Part shown: positions 23,970-33,233 of the stretch, piece after piece
How the letters are laid out: every line of letters begins with the position of its first letter
How positions within the stretch are numbered: the first letter of the stretch is position 1
Origin: Oscillospiraceae bacterium
Lineage (GTDB): Bacteria; Bacillota; Clostridia; Monoglobales; WRAG01
Length of the DNA stretch: 45,883 nt
Reading direction: 5' to 3'
Assembly (NCBI GenBank): GCA_009780345.1
Contig: WRAG01000019.1
Span: 1 to 45,883, forward strand
The notes under the pieces: generated by a model
The model's input: only the letters and a program-made list of their open reading frames with translations
Told to the model about the DNA's origin: nothing
Databases searched by the model: none
Position numbers and translations under genes: made by a program

Positions 23970-25703
23970 TTATCTCTTGGTAAAATGTGTGTGAAGCAGT
24001 TTGTGCGACTTATGTCCGCACGGTTCGCCCAAAAATTCCTCATAAACCTTTTTAACAATCGGGTTTTCATGCGCTTTGCGTACTTTTAGCGATTTGTCCT
24101 CATCATAAAGTCCGCCCGCGCGAACCTTTTTAACATCAATATCCATTTGGGTTTTCGCGTCCACAATAGGTTGGCCGCCGCCGGTTACGCAGCCGCCTTC
24201 GCAAGCCATGATTTCGATAAAGTCATATTTCGCCTCGCCGGAAATAACCTTATCAAGCATTTTTCGCGCGTTTCCAAGTCCGTTCACGGCGGCGACTTTA
24301 AGCGGTTTGCCGGCGATTGTAATTTCAGCTTCTTTAATGCCGCTTGTGCCGCGAACCGCGTCGAAATCAATTTTATCAAGCGGTTTGTTCTCCAAAACTT
24401 CCGAAACTGTACGCAATGCCGCTTCCATAACGCCGCCGGTTGCGCCGAAAATGGCGCCTGCGCCGGTTCCGATTCCAAATGGAGTATCAAACTCTTCGTC
24501 AGGCATTCTATCGAACCGAACGCCGGCGCTTTTGATTAATCTTGCCGCCGCGCGAACGGTTAACACCGCGTCAACGTCAGAATATCCCGCGCCGCTCAGT
24601 TCTTCGCGCGACGCTTCGAATTTCTTCGCCGTACACGGCATAATCGCCACGACGTATATCTTTGCCGGATCAATGCGTTTTTGCTTCGCGTAGTATGATT
24701 TCAATAGCGCGCCGAACATTGACATCGGCGATTTCGCGGTGGATAAGTTATCCAAAAGTTCGGGATAATTATGCTCGCAGAATTTTACCCATCCCGGAGA
24801 GCATGATGTGATTTGCGGCAACTTTCCGTCGTTTTGCAAACGGTGAATAAGCTCGGTTCCCTCTTCCATAATGGTGAAATCCGCGCCCGTATCCGTGTCG
24901 AACACGCCGTCGAATCCACAGCGGCGCAACGCCGCCGCAAGTTTGCCGGTTACACGCGTTCCAATCGGCATACCAAAAAGTTCGCCAATTGAAACCCTGA
25001 CCGACGGCGCGACTTGCACAACAACGTGCTTGTCAGGATCGTTTATCGCGTCTTGAACCTCTGTCAGCATATTTGCGCCGCGCAACGCCGCAACGGGGCA
25101 CGCCGTAATACATTGCCCGCAGTTTACGCAGTTAACGTCGGCGATAGATTTATCGAATGTCGTTCCGATTTTTGTCGCGAATCCGCGATTCACGGTGTCG
25201 ATTGCCGAAACGGTTTGAACGTTTTTACAAACGCTTACGCAGCGGCGGCAAAGTATGCACTTGTTCGGGTTTCGCCAAATAGCGACTGATTTTTCATCAA
25301 GCGGAAGCGTAGGATCTTCGCCTTTGAAGCGAATATCCTGTATCCCCAAATCGTCGCAAAGCTTTTGAAGCTCGCAACTTCCGTTACGCACGCAAGTTAG
25401 GCATTCGCGGTCGTGGTTTGACAAGATTAATTCAACATTAATCCGTCTCGCCTCACGCACTTCGGTGGTGTTTGTAAGAACTTCCATGCCTTCTGCCGCA
25501 GGATAAAGGCAAGCCGCGACCAAAGTCCGCATACCTTTCACTTCCGCCAAACAAAGACGGCACGAGCCGGGCGCGTTGACACCTTTAAGGTAACAAAGCG
25601 TCGGAATATCAACGTTCGCCTCGCGGGCGGCTTGAAGAATTGTGCTTCCCTCCGGCACAGAAACTGCGATTCCGTTTATTGTAAGATTAATCGTTTTAGG
25701 CAT
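23970..25703 (-). CDS. hydA: [FeFe] hydrogenase catalytic subunit HydA of an NADH-linked HydABC complex
   Basis: 577 residues, start at the ATG with AAAGGAG 8 nt upstream (the longer frame to 25739 lacks a site). Domains: [2Fe-2S] (C37, C48, C51, C65); His-Cys [4Fe-4S] (H97, C101, C104, C110); two [4Fe-4S] (C149-x2-C152-x2-C155-x3-C159 and C192/195/198/202); H-cluster domain with TSCSPGW (299-305), MPCTAK (355-360) and MACEGGC (499-505). It evolves or oxidises H2; with HydB and HydC it would use NADH and ferredoxin together (electron bifurcation/confurcation). The first H-cluster motif has Ser302 where TSCCPGW enzymes have the second Cys. Repeat mosaic 3 separates it from hydB. Confidence 0.93.
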   Translation of the reverse strand: MPKTINLTINGIAVSVPEGSTILQAAREANVDIPTLCYLKGVNAPGSCRLCLAEVKGMRTLVAACLYPAAEGMEVLTNTTEVREARRINVELILSNHDRECLTCVRNGSCELQKLCDDLGIQDIRFKGEDPTLPLDEKSVAIWRNPNKCILCRRCVSVCKNVQTVSAIDTVNRGFATKIGTTFDKSIADVNCVNCGQCITACPVAALRGANMLTEVQDAINDPDKHVVVQVAPSVRVSIGELFGMPIGTRVTGKLAAALRRCGFDGVFDTDTGADFTIMEEGTELIHRLQNDGKLPQITSCSPGWVKFCEHNYPELLDNLSTAKSPMSMFGALLKSYYAKQKRIDPAKIYVVAIMPCTAKKFEASREELSGAGYSDVDAVLTVRAAARLIKSAGVRFDRMPDEEFDTPFGIGTGAGAIFGATGGVMEAALRTVSEVLENKPLDKIDFDAVRGTSGIKEAEITIAGKPLKVAAVNGLGNARKMLDKVISGEAKYDFIEIMACEGGCVTGGGQPIVDAKTQMDIDVKKVRAGGLYDEDKSLKVRKAHENPIVKKVYEEFLGEPCGHKSHKLLHTHFTKR

Positions 25704-25734
25704 TTGAATGACTCCTTTCTTGTGAGGCGAGTGC

Positions 25735-26205
25735 CTCAAACTTTTTCAGAGCAAGGCTCTGTAGCATTTGCGCTTGTCAGCGCAGGACGACAAGGGCTTG
25801 TCGAAGCCCTTGTCAAGCCCCGAAAAACTTTTCGAAAAGTTTTATCAAAACATGCGGCGCAAACGCGCTATGGCGCTATTAAAAGCGCGCCGCTTATTGA
25901 GGACTGCGAACAATATCCTCTCAGTTAAGTGCCTACGGCGGCAAAAGCCGCATGCTCGAGTGGAGTACAGTGATATATCTCGCTAATCTTTCCGCGAACG
26001 CGGCTATCCAAACTTTGTCGCCCTCATGTCCAGCGGGGTACCCACGCGGTTTTTGCGTGGGTCGCAGACATAGTAGGCGACGGTTTGATAAAACTTTGCC
26101 GTCAAAGTTTTTCGGGGTTTGTTAAGGGTGTTCGACAACACCCTTGACGGTATTATGCCCTAGGGCATACCCTAATAAGGTTTTAAGCCCGCGCCGCAGG
26201 CGCAA
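25735..26205. repeat. intergenic repeat mosaic 3, between hydB and hydA
   Basis: About 500 bp without a gene inside an operon. Modules shared with the other mosaics: CAGAGCAAGGCTCTG (25748-25762), the inverted CTTGACAAGGGC...CCCTTGTCGTCCTGCGCTGA module (25768-25822), CTAATCTTTCCGCGAACGCGG (25984-26004), TTTGTCGCCCTCATG (26012-26028) with its partner GCGACGGTTTG (26078-26090), and GGTTTGTTAAGGGTGTTCGACAACACCCTTGACGG-type hairpins (26116-26150). Smaller palindromes such as TATGCCCTAGGGCATA (26153-26168) follow. Confidence 0.8.
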
Positions 26206-28107
26206 TTACACAATCTTAATCGCGCCAAACTTCGGCGGACACATATCAATACATATTCCGCATTTGGTACATAGTTCCTGATCGATATAATGCGTCGTTT
26301 TCGGTTCGCCCTTAATCGCGTTGGTGGGGCAACCGCGCTTACAAATTCCGCAACCGACGCATTTATCTTCGTCGATCACATATTTTAAAAGTGATTTACA
26401 AACGCCCGCCGGACATTTATGATCGTTAACATGCGCCAAATACTCGTCTTCAAAGTAACGAAGCGTGCTTAGCACGGGGTTCGGCGCGGTTTGTCCAAGT
26501 CCGCAAAGACTTGTCGATTTAATGTTTGCCGAAAGGACTTTCAGCGTTTCGATGTCTTCAAGCGTTCCTTTACCCTCGGTGATTTTGTCCAAAATTTCAA
26601 GCATACGCTTGGTTCCGATTCGGCAGGGCACACATTTGCCGCACGACTCGTCCACGGTGAATTCAAGGAAGAATTTCGCGATGTCAACCATACAAGAATC
26701 GTCATCCATAACAATCAATCCGCCCGAGCCCATCATAGAGCCGATTTCAATCAGAGATTCAAAGTCAATGGGCGTATCTGCAAGCTCTGTCGGAATACAT
26801 CCGCCGGACGGGCCGCCTGTTTGCGCCGCTTTGAACGTTTTGCCGGGCGCGACATTTCCGCCGATTTCTTCAACGATTTCGCGTAGCGTAATTCCCATAG
26901 GGACTTCAACAAGTCCGATATTTTTGATTTTTCCGCCAAGCGCGAACACTTTTGTGCCACGGCTTCCGTCGGTTCCGATGGTTTTGAACCATTCCGCGCC
27001 TTTGTTGATGATAACCGGAATATTCGCGTAGGTTTCAACGTTATTTAGTATAGTAGGTTTACCGAACAGGCCTCGAACCGCAGGGAATGGCGGACGAGAA
27101 CGAGGTTCGCCGCGTTTTCCTTCGATTGAAGTGATAAGCGCGGTTTCTTCGCCGCACACAAACGCGCCCGCGCCAAGGCGGACTTCCAAATGAAAGTCAA
27201 ATCCGCTGTCGAAAATATTATTTCCCAAAAGTCCGAATTCTAAAGCCTGATCAATCGCGATTTGCAGGCGTTCGACCGCGATTGGATACTCCGCGCGGAT
27301 GTAGACGTAGCCTTGATTCGCGCCGACCGCGTAACCGGCGAGAGCCATTGCCTCGATGATGGTATGCGGGTCGCCCTCGAGGATACTTCTGTCCATAAAC
27401 GCGCCGGGATCGCCTTCGTCGGCGTTACAAAGCACGTATTTTTGGTCGCTTTCAACGTTCGCGGCGAATTGCCACTTGGTTCCTGTTGAAAATCCTGCGC
27501 CGCCGCGACCGCGTAGGCCTGAATCTTTGATTATATCGATAACGTCTTGCGGTTTCATTTCGGTTACCGCTTTTCCAAGCGCGGCGTAACCGTCGAACGC
27601 TATGTACTCCTCGATACATTCGGGGTCGATAAGTCCGCAATTCCGAAGCGCGACACGTAGTTGCTTCTTATAAAAAGGCGTCTCGTTAAGGGGGATGTCA
27701 ACATCCCCCTTAATCGATTCGTCGTATAGATATTTTTTTACAGGATGCCCCTTAACAAGGTGTTCCTCAACGATTTCTTGAATATATTCCGGCTCGACAA
27801 GGCTGTAGAATGAACCTTCGGGATACACGATCATAATGGGGCCGACCGCGCAAAGTCCGAAACAACCAACGACTACAACGTCAATTTCCTTGTCCAACTT
27901 ATGCGACTTCAATTGCTTGTGCAATTCGTCAACAATTTTCTTACAACCGGAAGCAACGCAACCCGTTCCGCCGCAAACCAATATATGCTTGCGCGCGATG
28001 GAGGTAGAATCGCATTTTCCGTGTAACTGGTCATTTTCGTCAATTCGCAAACTTACCAAACCGGCGTGTTTGTCGCGAATTACTTGTAATTCAGCTAAAC
28101 TTTTCAT
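26206..28107 (-). CDS. hydB: HydB: NADH/FMN-binding subunit of the HydABC hydrogenase
   Basis: 633 residues. N-terminal thioredoxin-like [2Fe-2S] domain (C45, C50, C82, C86); NuoF-like core with the FMN/NADH loop SGLRGRGGAGFSTGTKWQFA and the GAGAFVCGEETALITSIEGK stretch; NuoF C-terminal [4Fe-4S] site (ESCGKCVPCRIGT); and two extra [4Fe-4S] ferredoxin motifs at the end (CVGCGICKRGC and CTKCGICIDMC). This order is typical of HydB of electron-bifurcating hydrogenases, where it is the NADH site. It follows hydC by 4 bp and has GGAGG 9 nt before the ATG. A perfect 28-bp palindrome lies in the coding sequence for about residues 132-141. Confidence 0.93.
   Translation of the reverse strand: MKSLAELQVIRDKHAGLVSLRIDENDQLHGKCDSTSIARKHILVCGGTGCVASGCKKIVDELHKQLKSHKLDKEIDVVVVGCFGLCAVGPIMIVYPEGSFYSLVEPEYIQEIVEEHLVKGHPVKKYLYDESIKGDVDIPLNETPFYKKQLRVALRNCGLIDPECIEEYIAFDGYAALGKAVTEMKPQDVIDIIKDSGLRGRGGAGFSTGTKWQFAANVESDQKYVLCNADEGDPGAFMDRSILEGDPHTIIEAMALAGYAVGANQGYVYIRAEYPIAVERLQIAIDQALEFGLLGNNIFDSGFDFHLEVRLGAGAFVCGEETALITSIEGKRGEPRSRPPFPAVRGLFGKPTILNNVETYANIPVIINKGAEWFKTIGTDGSRGTKVFALGGKIKNIGLVEVPMGITLREIVEEIGGNVAPGKTFKAAQTGGPSGGCIPTELADTPIDFESLIEIGSMMGSGGLIVMDDDSCMVDIAKFFLEFTVDESCGKCVPCRIGTKRMLEILDKITEGKGTLEDIETLKVLSANIKSTSLCGLGQTAPNPVLSTLRYFEDEYLAHVNDHKCPAGVCKSLLKYVIDEDKCVGCGICKRGCPTNAIKGEPKTTHYIDQELCTKCGICIDMCPPKFGAIKIV
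27686..27713. repeat. perfect palindrome inside hydB
   Basis: TTAAGGGGGATGT, a CA loop, and ACATCCCCCTTAA form a 13-bp perfect stem within the gene. It codes for the region SIKGDVDIPLN between the thioredoxin-like and NuoF-like domains, a linker that tolerates insertions. Confidence 0.75.
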
Positions 28108-28111
28108 GGCT

Positions 28112-28615
28112 TTATACCTCCTTGTAGTTTTTCAAAATCTTCGCGACCTCTGCCGGAACATTATGCTCGTCAATCCGTCCGTAAACATCGTCGCCGACCG
28201 TCAAAACAGGCGCAAGTCCGCACGCGCCGATACAACGAGTCGCTTCAATTGAAAATTTGCCGTCGTCGGTCACTCCGTCAACGTCGATGTCCAATTCTTT
28301 TTTGAACTCGTCCAGGATTTTTCCCGCGCCTTTGACGTAGCAGGCGGTTCCCATACATATCGCGACATTATATTTTCCTTTCGGTTCAAGCGAAAACTGG
28401 GTATAAAACGTAACAACGCCGTAAATTTCGGTCATCGGAACGTTTAATCCTTTTGAAATCATCTCTTGCACTTCAATAGGCAAGTATCCGTAAATTTGCT
28501 GCGCCTCATGAAGTACGGCAATCAACGAACCTCGCACGTTCTTTTGCTTTTCGATAATTTCCATAAGTTTCGATTGCTGCTCGGGTGTTCCGCTAAAAGT
28601 TTTTACATCGGGCAT
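28112..28615 (-). CDS. hydC: HydC: NuoE-like [2Fe-2S] subunit of the HydABC hydrogenase
   Basis: 167 residues, NuoE/HydC family. N-terminal helical bundle (about 10-70) and a thioredoxin-like [2Fe-2S] domain with cysteines in CMGTACYVKGA (about 87-97) and CIGACGLAPVL (about 128-138), the usual C-x4-C...C-x3-C set. It passes electrons between the NADH site on HydB and HydA. It is the first gene of the operon; AGGAGGA lies 6-7 nt before the ATG at 28615. A TAAAAT -10-like box is present near 28657 on the minus strand, but no matching -35 is convincing. Confidence 0.92.
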   Translation of the reverse strand: MPDVKTFSGTPEQQSKLMEIIEKQKNVRGSLIAVLHEAQQIYGYLPIEVQEMISKGLNVPMTEIYGVVTFYTQFSLEPKGKYNVAICMGTACYVKGAGKILDEFKKELDIDVDGVTDDGKFSIEATRCIGACGLAPVLTVGDDVYGRIDEHNVPAEVAKILKNYKEV

Positions 28616-28703
28616 ATGTATTCCTCCTCGGCGTTATTTTAAGGATTTTCCCTATTTTACCATTGAACACGTCAATTTTATCATAGAAGATTTAAAAAAG
28701 CAA

Positions 28704-28732
28704 TTGTTTTTTTGTGGAGTTTGTGGTAGAAT
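28704..28732 (+). promoter_or_regulatory. promoter of the small membrane peptide gene
   Basis: TTGTTT (28704-28709), 17 nt, TAGAAT (28727-28732) preceded by TGG. Start expected near 28739, giving a leader of about 180 nt. Confidence 0.6.
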
Positions 28733-28738
28733 AATTTT

Positions 28739-28922
28739 TAAGGCAAGGTAGGGATGGTTAGTCCACCGTTTGAACTTCTTAATAGGGTTCCTGAAAAATG
28801 AGAGCCGTTGCTCGAAATTTTTTGGGAAAGACGAGTCGCCGCCCATAGTGTGAGCTTTTGTCGCTGTTTTTGCGGCGAAACGAGCAACAAGGGCGTGCGG
28901 CGAGGAGAAGGAGGTGGTTCTT
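28739..28922 (+). ncRNA. long structured leader of the small peptide gene
   Basis: About 185 nt without an open frame that matters before a 20-codon gene. It is rich in short inverted matches (for example GAGCCGTTGCTC, GTCGCTGTTTTTGCGGC) and ends in AAGGAGGTGG, an unusually strong ribosome site that could be masked by pairing. Long leaders that delay translation are characteristic of type I toxin mRNAs. Confidence 0.4.
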
Positions 28923-28985
28923 ATGGGAGAGTACATACTCTATTTAACGATAATTTTATTACTCGTTTTGATTATAAGAAAATAA
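28923..28985 (+). CDS. 20-residue membrane peptide, type I toxin-like
   Basis: The peptide MGEYILYLTIILLLVLIIRK has a short polar start, one continuous hydrophobic helix (residues 4-18) and a basic end, the plan of Fst/TxpA/BsrG-like type I toxins and other small Firmicute membrane peptides. AAGGAGGTGG lies 6-7 nt before the ATG. The TAA stop falls within the left arm of the terminator, a compact mRNA ending often seen in these genes. On the opposite strand a TATAAT box (28976-28971) could start an antisense RNA across the gene, but its -35 is weak. The gene is isolated between divergent hydC and lepA. Confidence 0.55.
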   Translation: MGEYILYLTIILLLVLIIRK

Positions 28986-29020
28986 CCGCCCCAACACCCA
29001 AATTGTAGCGGTTATTTTTT
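28979..29020 (+). terminator. terminator of the small peptide gene
   Basis: AAAATAACCGC (28979-28989) pairs perfectly with GCGGTTATTTT (29008-29018), 18-nt loop, T-run to 29020. Confidence 0.85.
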
Positions 29021-29130
29021 CTGCTATTTCGGGCTAACCATTTTGGTCTTGCCTCTTTATATTTATATTATATCACGTTGTTGGTTTGAAGTCAATATAT
29101 TTCATACAAAATTTTTACAGGAGCGTATTT

Positions 29131-30936
29131 ATGCCATACAAACAAGAAAACATACGAAATTTTTCAATCATCGCGCACATCGATCATGGGAAGTCAACCC
29201 TTGCCGACAGGCTTGTCGAACTTACCGGTGATGTTGCCGCGCGGGATATGCAGAATCAAATTATGGATAACATGGATCTCGAGCGCGAGCGCGGGATTAC
29301 TATTAAGGCGCGTGCGGCGAAGCTTGAGTATACCGCGAAGAACGGCGAGGTTTACGTGCTGAACCTTATCGACACGCCGGGACATGTGGATTTTAACTAC
29401 GAAGTTTCTCGCTCGCTTGCGGCGTGTGAGGGCGCGATTTTGGTGGTTGACGCCGCGCAGGGAATTGAGGCGCAAACACTTGCGAATACTTATCTTGCGC
29501 TTGAACATAACCTTGAAATCGTGCCGGTAATCAACAAAATCGACCTGCCGAGCGCGCAACCCGACGTTGTAAAACAGGAAATCGAAGATGTCATCGGAAT
29601 TCCCGCCGACACCGCGCCGCTTATTTCGGCAAAGGTCGGAATCGGGATTGAAGACGTTTTGGAAAAAATCGTCGCCGATATTCCCGCGCCGAAAGGCGAT
29701 AAATCCGCGCCGCTTCGGGCGTTGATGTTCGATTCGTATTATGACGCTTACAAAGGGGTTATCGTTTACGTTCGAGTAATGGAGGGGACGCTGAAACTCG
29801 GCGATAAAATCCGCATGATGGCGACGGGCGGCGAGTTTGAGGTCGTGGAACTTGGATATCTTCAAGCGAACGGCGTGGAGCCGTCGAAATCCATCTCCGC
29901 CGGCGAAGTTGGGTATATCGCGGCGAGTATCAAAAGTATTTCCGACGTTCGAATCGGTGACACGGTTACAACCGCGCAAAACGGCGCGACCGAGCAGCTT
30001 CCGGGCTACAAAGAGGTAAATCCGATGGTGTTCTGCGGAATTTATCCTGCCGACGGCGCGCGGTATGACGATTTGCGTGAGGCATTGGCGAAGTTGCAGC
30101 TAAACGACGCGGCGCTAAAGTTCGAGCCGGAAACGTCAATCGCGCTTGGGTTCGGATTCCGTTGCGGATTCCTCGGACTTCTTCATATGGAAATCATTCA
30201 AGAGCGGTTAGAGCGCGAGTATAACCTCGATTTGGTAACAACCGCGCCGTCGGTTGTCTACAAAATTACAAAAACTGACGGAACCGAACTTTCTATCGAC
30301 AATCCTACCAATTTGCCGCCGCCGGGGGAAATCAGAGGTATGGCAGAGCCAATCGTCGCGGCGTCGATTATGACGCCGACCGAATATGTGGGAAGTATTA
30401 TGGACTTGTGCCAAGAACGGCGGGGAACTTATAAGGATATGACTTATATCGACGAGGGGCGGGCGACGTTGACCTATGATTTGCCGCTTAATGAGATCAT
30501 CTACGACTTTTTCGACGCGCTGAAATCCCGCACTCGAGGTTATGCGTCGTTCGACTATGAATTCAAAGGTTACGAGCCGTCGAAGCTTGTTAAGCTCGAC
30601 ATGCTGCTAAACGGCGACATTGTTGACGCGCTTTCGTTTATCGTTCATACCGATAAGGCATATAACCGCGGGCGCAAGATTGCCGAAAAACTGAAAGAAA
30701 GCATACCGCGGCAGATGTTTGAAATTCCGATTCAGGCGGCGGTGGGCGGGAAAATTATTGCCCGGGAAACGGTGAAGGCTATGCGTAAAGACGTTTTGGC
30801 GAAATGTTACGGCGGAGATATTACGCGGAAGAAAAAACTGCTTGAGAAGCAGAAAGAGGGTAAAAAACGTATGCGGCAAGTCGGCTCGGTCGAAGTTCCG
30901 CAAGAGGCGTTTATGTCAGTGTTGAAATTAGATTAA
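29131..30936 (+). CDS. lepA: elongation factor 4 (LepA), back-translocating ribosomal GTPase
   Basis: 601 residues, the normal length. GTPase motifs: AHIDHGKST (P-loop), RGITIKA (switch I region), DTPGHVDF and NKIDLP. Later domains include [20 protein letters not shown] and the LepA-specific C-terminal end ([20 protein letters not shown], then [20 protein letters not shown]). LepA acts on stalled or mistranslocated ribosomes. The frame is open for 15 more codons upstream, but the ATG at 29131 has AGGAG 8 nt before it and gives the standard N-terminus. A TTGGTC-N17-TATTAT pair lies near 29042-29070. Confidence 0.95.
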   Translation: MPYKQENIRNFSIIAHIDHGKSTLADRLVELTGDVAARDMQNQIMDNMDLERERGITIKARAAKLEYTAKNGEVYVLNLIDTPGHVDFNYEVSRSLAACEGAILVVDAAQGIEAQTLANTYLALEHNLEIVPVINKIDLPSAQPDVVKQEIEDVIGIPADTAPLISAKVGIGIEDVLEKIVADIPAPKGDKSAPLRALMFDSYYDAYKGVIVYVRVMEGTLKLGDKIRMMATGGEFEVVELGYLQANGVEPSKSISAGEVGYIAASIKSISDVRIGDTVTTAQNGATEQLPGYKEVNPMVFCGIYPADGARYDDLREALAKLQLNDAALKFEPETSIALGFGFRCGFLGLLHMEIIQERLEREYNLDLVTTAPSVVYKITKTDGTELSIDNPTNLPPPGEIRGMAEPIVAASIMTPTEYVGSIMDLCQERRGTYKDMTYIDEGRATLTYDLPLNEIIYDFFDALKSRTRGYASFDYEFKGYEPSKLVKLDMLLNGDIVDALSFIVHTDKAYNRGRKIAEKLKESIPRQMFEIPIQAAVGGKIIARETVKAMRKDVLAKCYGGDITRKKKLLEKQKEGKKRMRQVGSVEVPQEAFMSVLKLD

Positions 30937-30964
30937 AAAAAAGAGCCTTTCGGCTCTTTTTTTT
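30935..30964. terminator. bidirectional terminator after lepA
   Basis: Thirteen-bp stem of A-run plus GAGCC / GGCTC plus T-run with a TTTC loop, between convergent lepA and the SLH gene. Confidence 0.9.
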
Positions 30965-30982
30965 ATAAAATTTTCGCTAAAC

Positions 30983-33190
30983 TTATGAGTTTAAAAAACG
31001 ATACAACACCGCCGCGATTTCCGCGCGGGTTACAGCTCGGCGCGGGTTGAAATTCCCCGCCTCATCGCCGCGCAAGATGTCTTGAATCGTCAAAACGTTT
31101 ACAGAAGATTTCGCCCAATCGCTGATATAATCCCAATCGGCAAACTCTCTGCCCATTACCAAATCAGGCGGAATTTGACCGCTAAATTGCTGATAACGAT
31201 AAAGTAACGTCGCCATTTGCTCGCGGGTCATCTCCGCCGTCGGCGCGAACAATCCGTCGCCAACTCCGCTTACAATATCATTTGCCGCCGCCCAAGCGAC
31301 AGCGGTAGAATACCACGTTCCCGACGCGACGTCAACAAAATCAGACGCGCCCGCAGACGGCGAACCGGTCATTCGCCATAAAACCGTCACGAACATCGCG
31401 CGAGTGCTTGCCGCGTTCGGCGCGAACTCGGTCGCGGAAACTCCGTTAAGTAGTCCGTTGTCAAACGCATAAGCAACATACCAGTAGAACCAATCATTCT
31501 CATTTACATCAACAAAATTTCCGTCCGGCTCGGTTACGCTCGGCGTACCCGGTCCCGGAGTTGTCGGAGGAGGTGTAAAGACGTTTCCGCCGCCTTGGTT
31601 TCCGCCACTACCGGAGCCGCCGCCACCGCCGCCCGGCCAAGTTCCGCTTCCGCCGAGGTTTGGCAATTGATTCGGTTGCAGCGCGAAATACCAAACCAAA
31701 AGGTCGCCGTCTCGAAGCTCTACCGCCGCCGATGAAACGTTAGGAACAGTCCATTGCGTGGTGTTGCGCGCTTGAATCGCGAACTTCCAGCCGCTTTGCG
31801 GGCCTTGCGCGCCGTTCCAAAGTCCCGCAATCGAGGTTACAAACAAAGTGTCGTCAGAACCGGTGGTTTGCAAAGCCAAACCTGCTCGTCTAAGCAAGCT
31901 GTACGCAGTCTCGTTTGCCGCGATACTAAACGATCTGTCCGCAAGCCTGCGATTTTGATGGTCTATAACAATAATGCTTGCCGTACGAATGGGCGGAGTT
32001 GTTCCGCCGCCATTTCCGCCGTTTCCGTTACCGTTTTCGTCGTCATAAATCGGAATTTCAACCGTCGGTGGTGTTCTCGGATTGTCAACGCCTAAATTCG
32101 AAAAAACACTGGTTCCCAATCCAATAGAAACTAATCCAAGAAATCCGTCTCGCGTCGCCAAAGCATTTGAAGCCATGCCTGTTCCCCAATCCGCGCCGAA
32201 CGAACCGTCGTCCATCATAAAACTCATAAGCGAATGAACCGGAGTCGCGTAAACATCATCGTCTACCTGCCAATCTTCAAGTATATCAAAACCTGCTGCC
32301 GCCAACGCAAGCATTACTACGCCTGTTGAGTTTGCATTCGCCTCAATTGGCCCGAATTCTTCCGGTTGGTTCGGATTCCACGGAAATCCGCCGCATTCCA
32401 ACTGCGCGTCACGCAGATATTGCACTATCTTCGTAAAAGCTGCTTCTAGGCATATAGAAGGACTAAATCCCATTTGAAACGCCAAAAAAACCATAGCGGT
32501 AGAGTCAACATCTTCGCCCCAACCTGTTATATTAAATCCGCCGTTGCCCTCTTGTAAATCAAGAATAATGGGTACGAAATGATCATTAAAATTCCACGCG
32601 TCCCAAGTTGAAGCTCTTTGTGAATAAAGTATAAGTAAAATATCCGAAAATGTAAAATCAACGTCCGAATCAACCAAAGCATCTTCAATCTCTGCTATAT
32701 TGTCGGTATCATTTATAAATTCGCCTAATTCTTCAGCAAAATTTCGTCCGTCAAAATTCCACGAATCATATCCCAACGCCGCCATAGCAATAATCTCCCT
32801 TGCCCACACCGAAAGATACGTAACGTCGTCGTCAAACACGCTCGCGTTCGGCAAATCCCCCAACTCAGGCAAGTCAAAATTGCCGTCATCAAAAGCATAA
32901 CCTATCGTCGCAAGCGCGACAAGTTCCCACATAACACTAGGGTCGCCGTGCAGGTCGGATAAATCCGTTCTGTTCTCTTCATACCATTCAAGCGTTTGGT
33001 TAATAAGGTCCCAATTGGTAACGACATCGTCGTCGTTGTCGGTTCCTGTTCCGGGGTGCGGCGCACTAACATTGCCGCCTCCGCCGGGTGCGCTTAAATT
33101 CCCACCGCCGCTTGGCGCACCGGCGAGTACGGTCGTCATAGATGTCAGAACCATTGCCAGAACTACCAGTATTGCTAAAATCTTTTTCAT
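30983..33190 (-). CDS. SLH-anchored transcobalamin-like surface protein (alpha-toroid + DUF4430)
   Basis: 735 residues. Signal peptide (1-23); Gly-rich linker with GGGNLSAP and GGGNVSAP (28-44); a helical toroid of prenyltransferase/squalene-cyclase-like repeats (about 60-365; EDVDSTAMVFLAFQMGF, NANSTGVVMLALAAAGFDIL, DGSFGADWGTGMASNALATR); linker; a DUF4430 domain (about 402-505; TAYSLLRRAGL, GPQSGWKFAIQ, LRDGDLLVWYF); Gly/Pro linker; three SLH domains (about 558-735). Toroid followed by DUF4430 is the two-domain plan of transcobalamin and intrinsic factor, which clamp cobalamin between the domains. With the cobalamin-riboswitch-like element in its leader, capture of corrinoids at the cell surface is my best inference. 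AGGAGG lies 7 nt before the ATG. Other ligands remain possible since both folds are widespread. Confidence 0.85.
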   Translation of the reverse strand: MKKILAILVVLAMVLTSMTTVLAGAPSGGGNLSAPGGGGNVSAPHPGTGTDNDDDVVTNWDLINQTLEWYEENRTDLSDLHGDPSVMWELVALATIGYAFDDGNFDLPELGDLPNASVFDDDVTYLSVWAREIIAMAALGYDSWNFDGRNFAEELGEFINDTDNIAEIEDALVDSDVDFTFSDILLILYSQRASTWDAWNFNDHFVPIILDLQEGNGGFNITGWGEDVDSTAMVFLAFQMGFSPSICLEAAFTKIVQYLRDAQLECGGFPWNPNQPEEFGPIEANANSTGVVMLALAAAGFDILEDWQVDDDVYATPVHSLMSFMMDDGSFGADWGTGMASNALATRDGFLGLVSIGLGTSVFSNLGVDNPRTPPTVEIPIYDDENGNGNGGNGGGTTPPIRTASIIVIDHQNRRLADRSFSIAANETAYSLLRRAGLALQTTGSDDTLFVTSIAGLWNGAQGPQSGWKFAIQARNTTQWTVPNVSSAAVELRDGDLLVWYFALQPNQLPNLGGSGTWPGGGGGGSGSGGNQGGGNVFTPPPTTPGPGTPSVTEPDGNFVDVNENDWFYWYVAYAFDNGLLNGVSATEFAPNAASTRAMFVTVLWRMTGSPSAGASDFVDVASGTWYSTAVAWAAANDIVSGVGDGLFAPTAEMTREQMATLLYRYQQFSGQIPPDLVMGREFADWDYISDWAKSSVNVLTIQDILRGDEAGNFNPRRAVTRAEIAAVLYRFLNS

Positions 33191-33233
33191 AAATAATCCT
33201 CCTAAAATCCGTAGTTTGGATTTTTTAATTTTT

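Noticed and set aside
29194-29979. 261-codon open frame opposite lepA
   Set aside because: It follows the codon pattern of lepA in reverse, has an arginine/asparagine-rich sequence without domains and no ribosome site.
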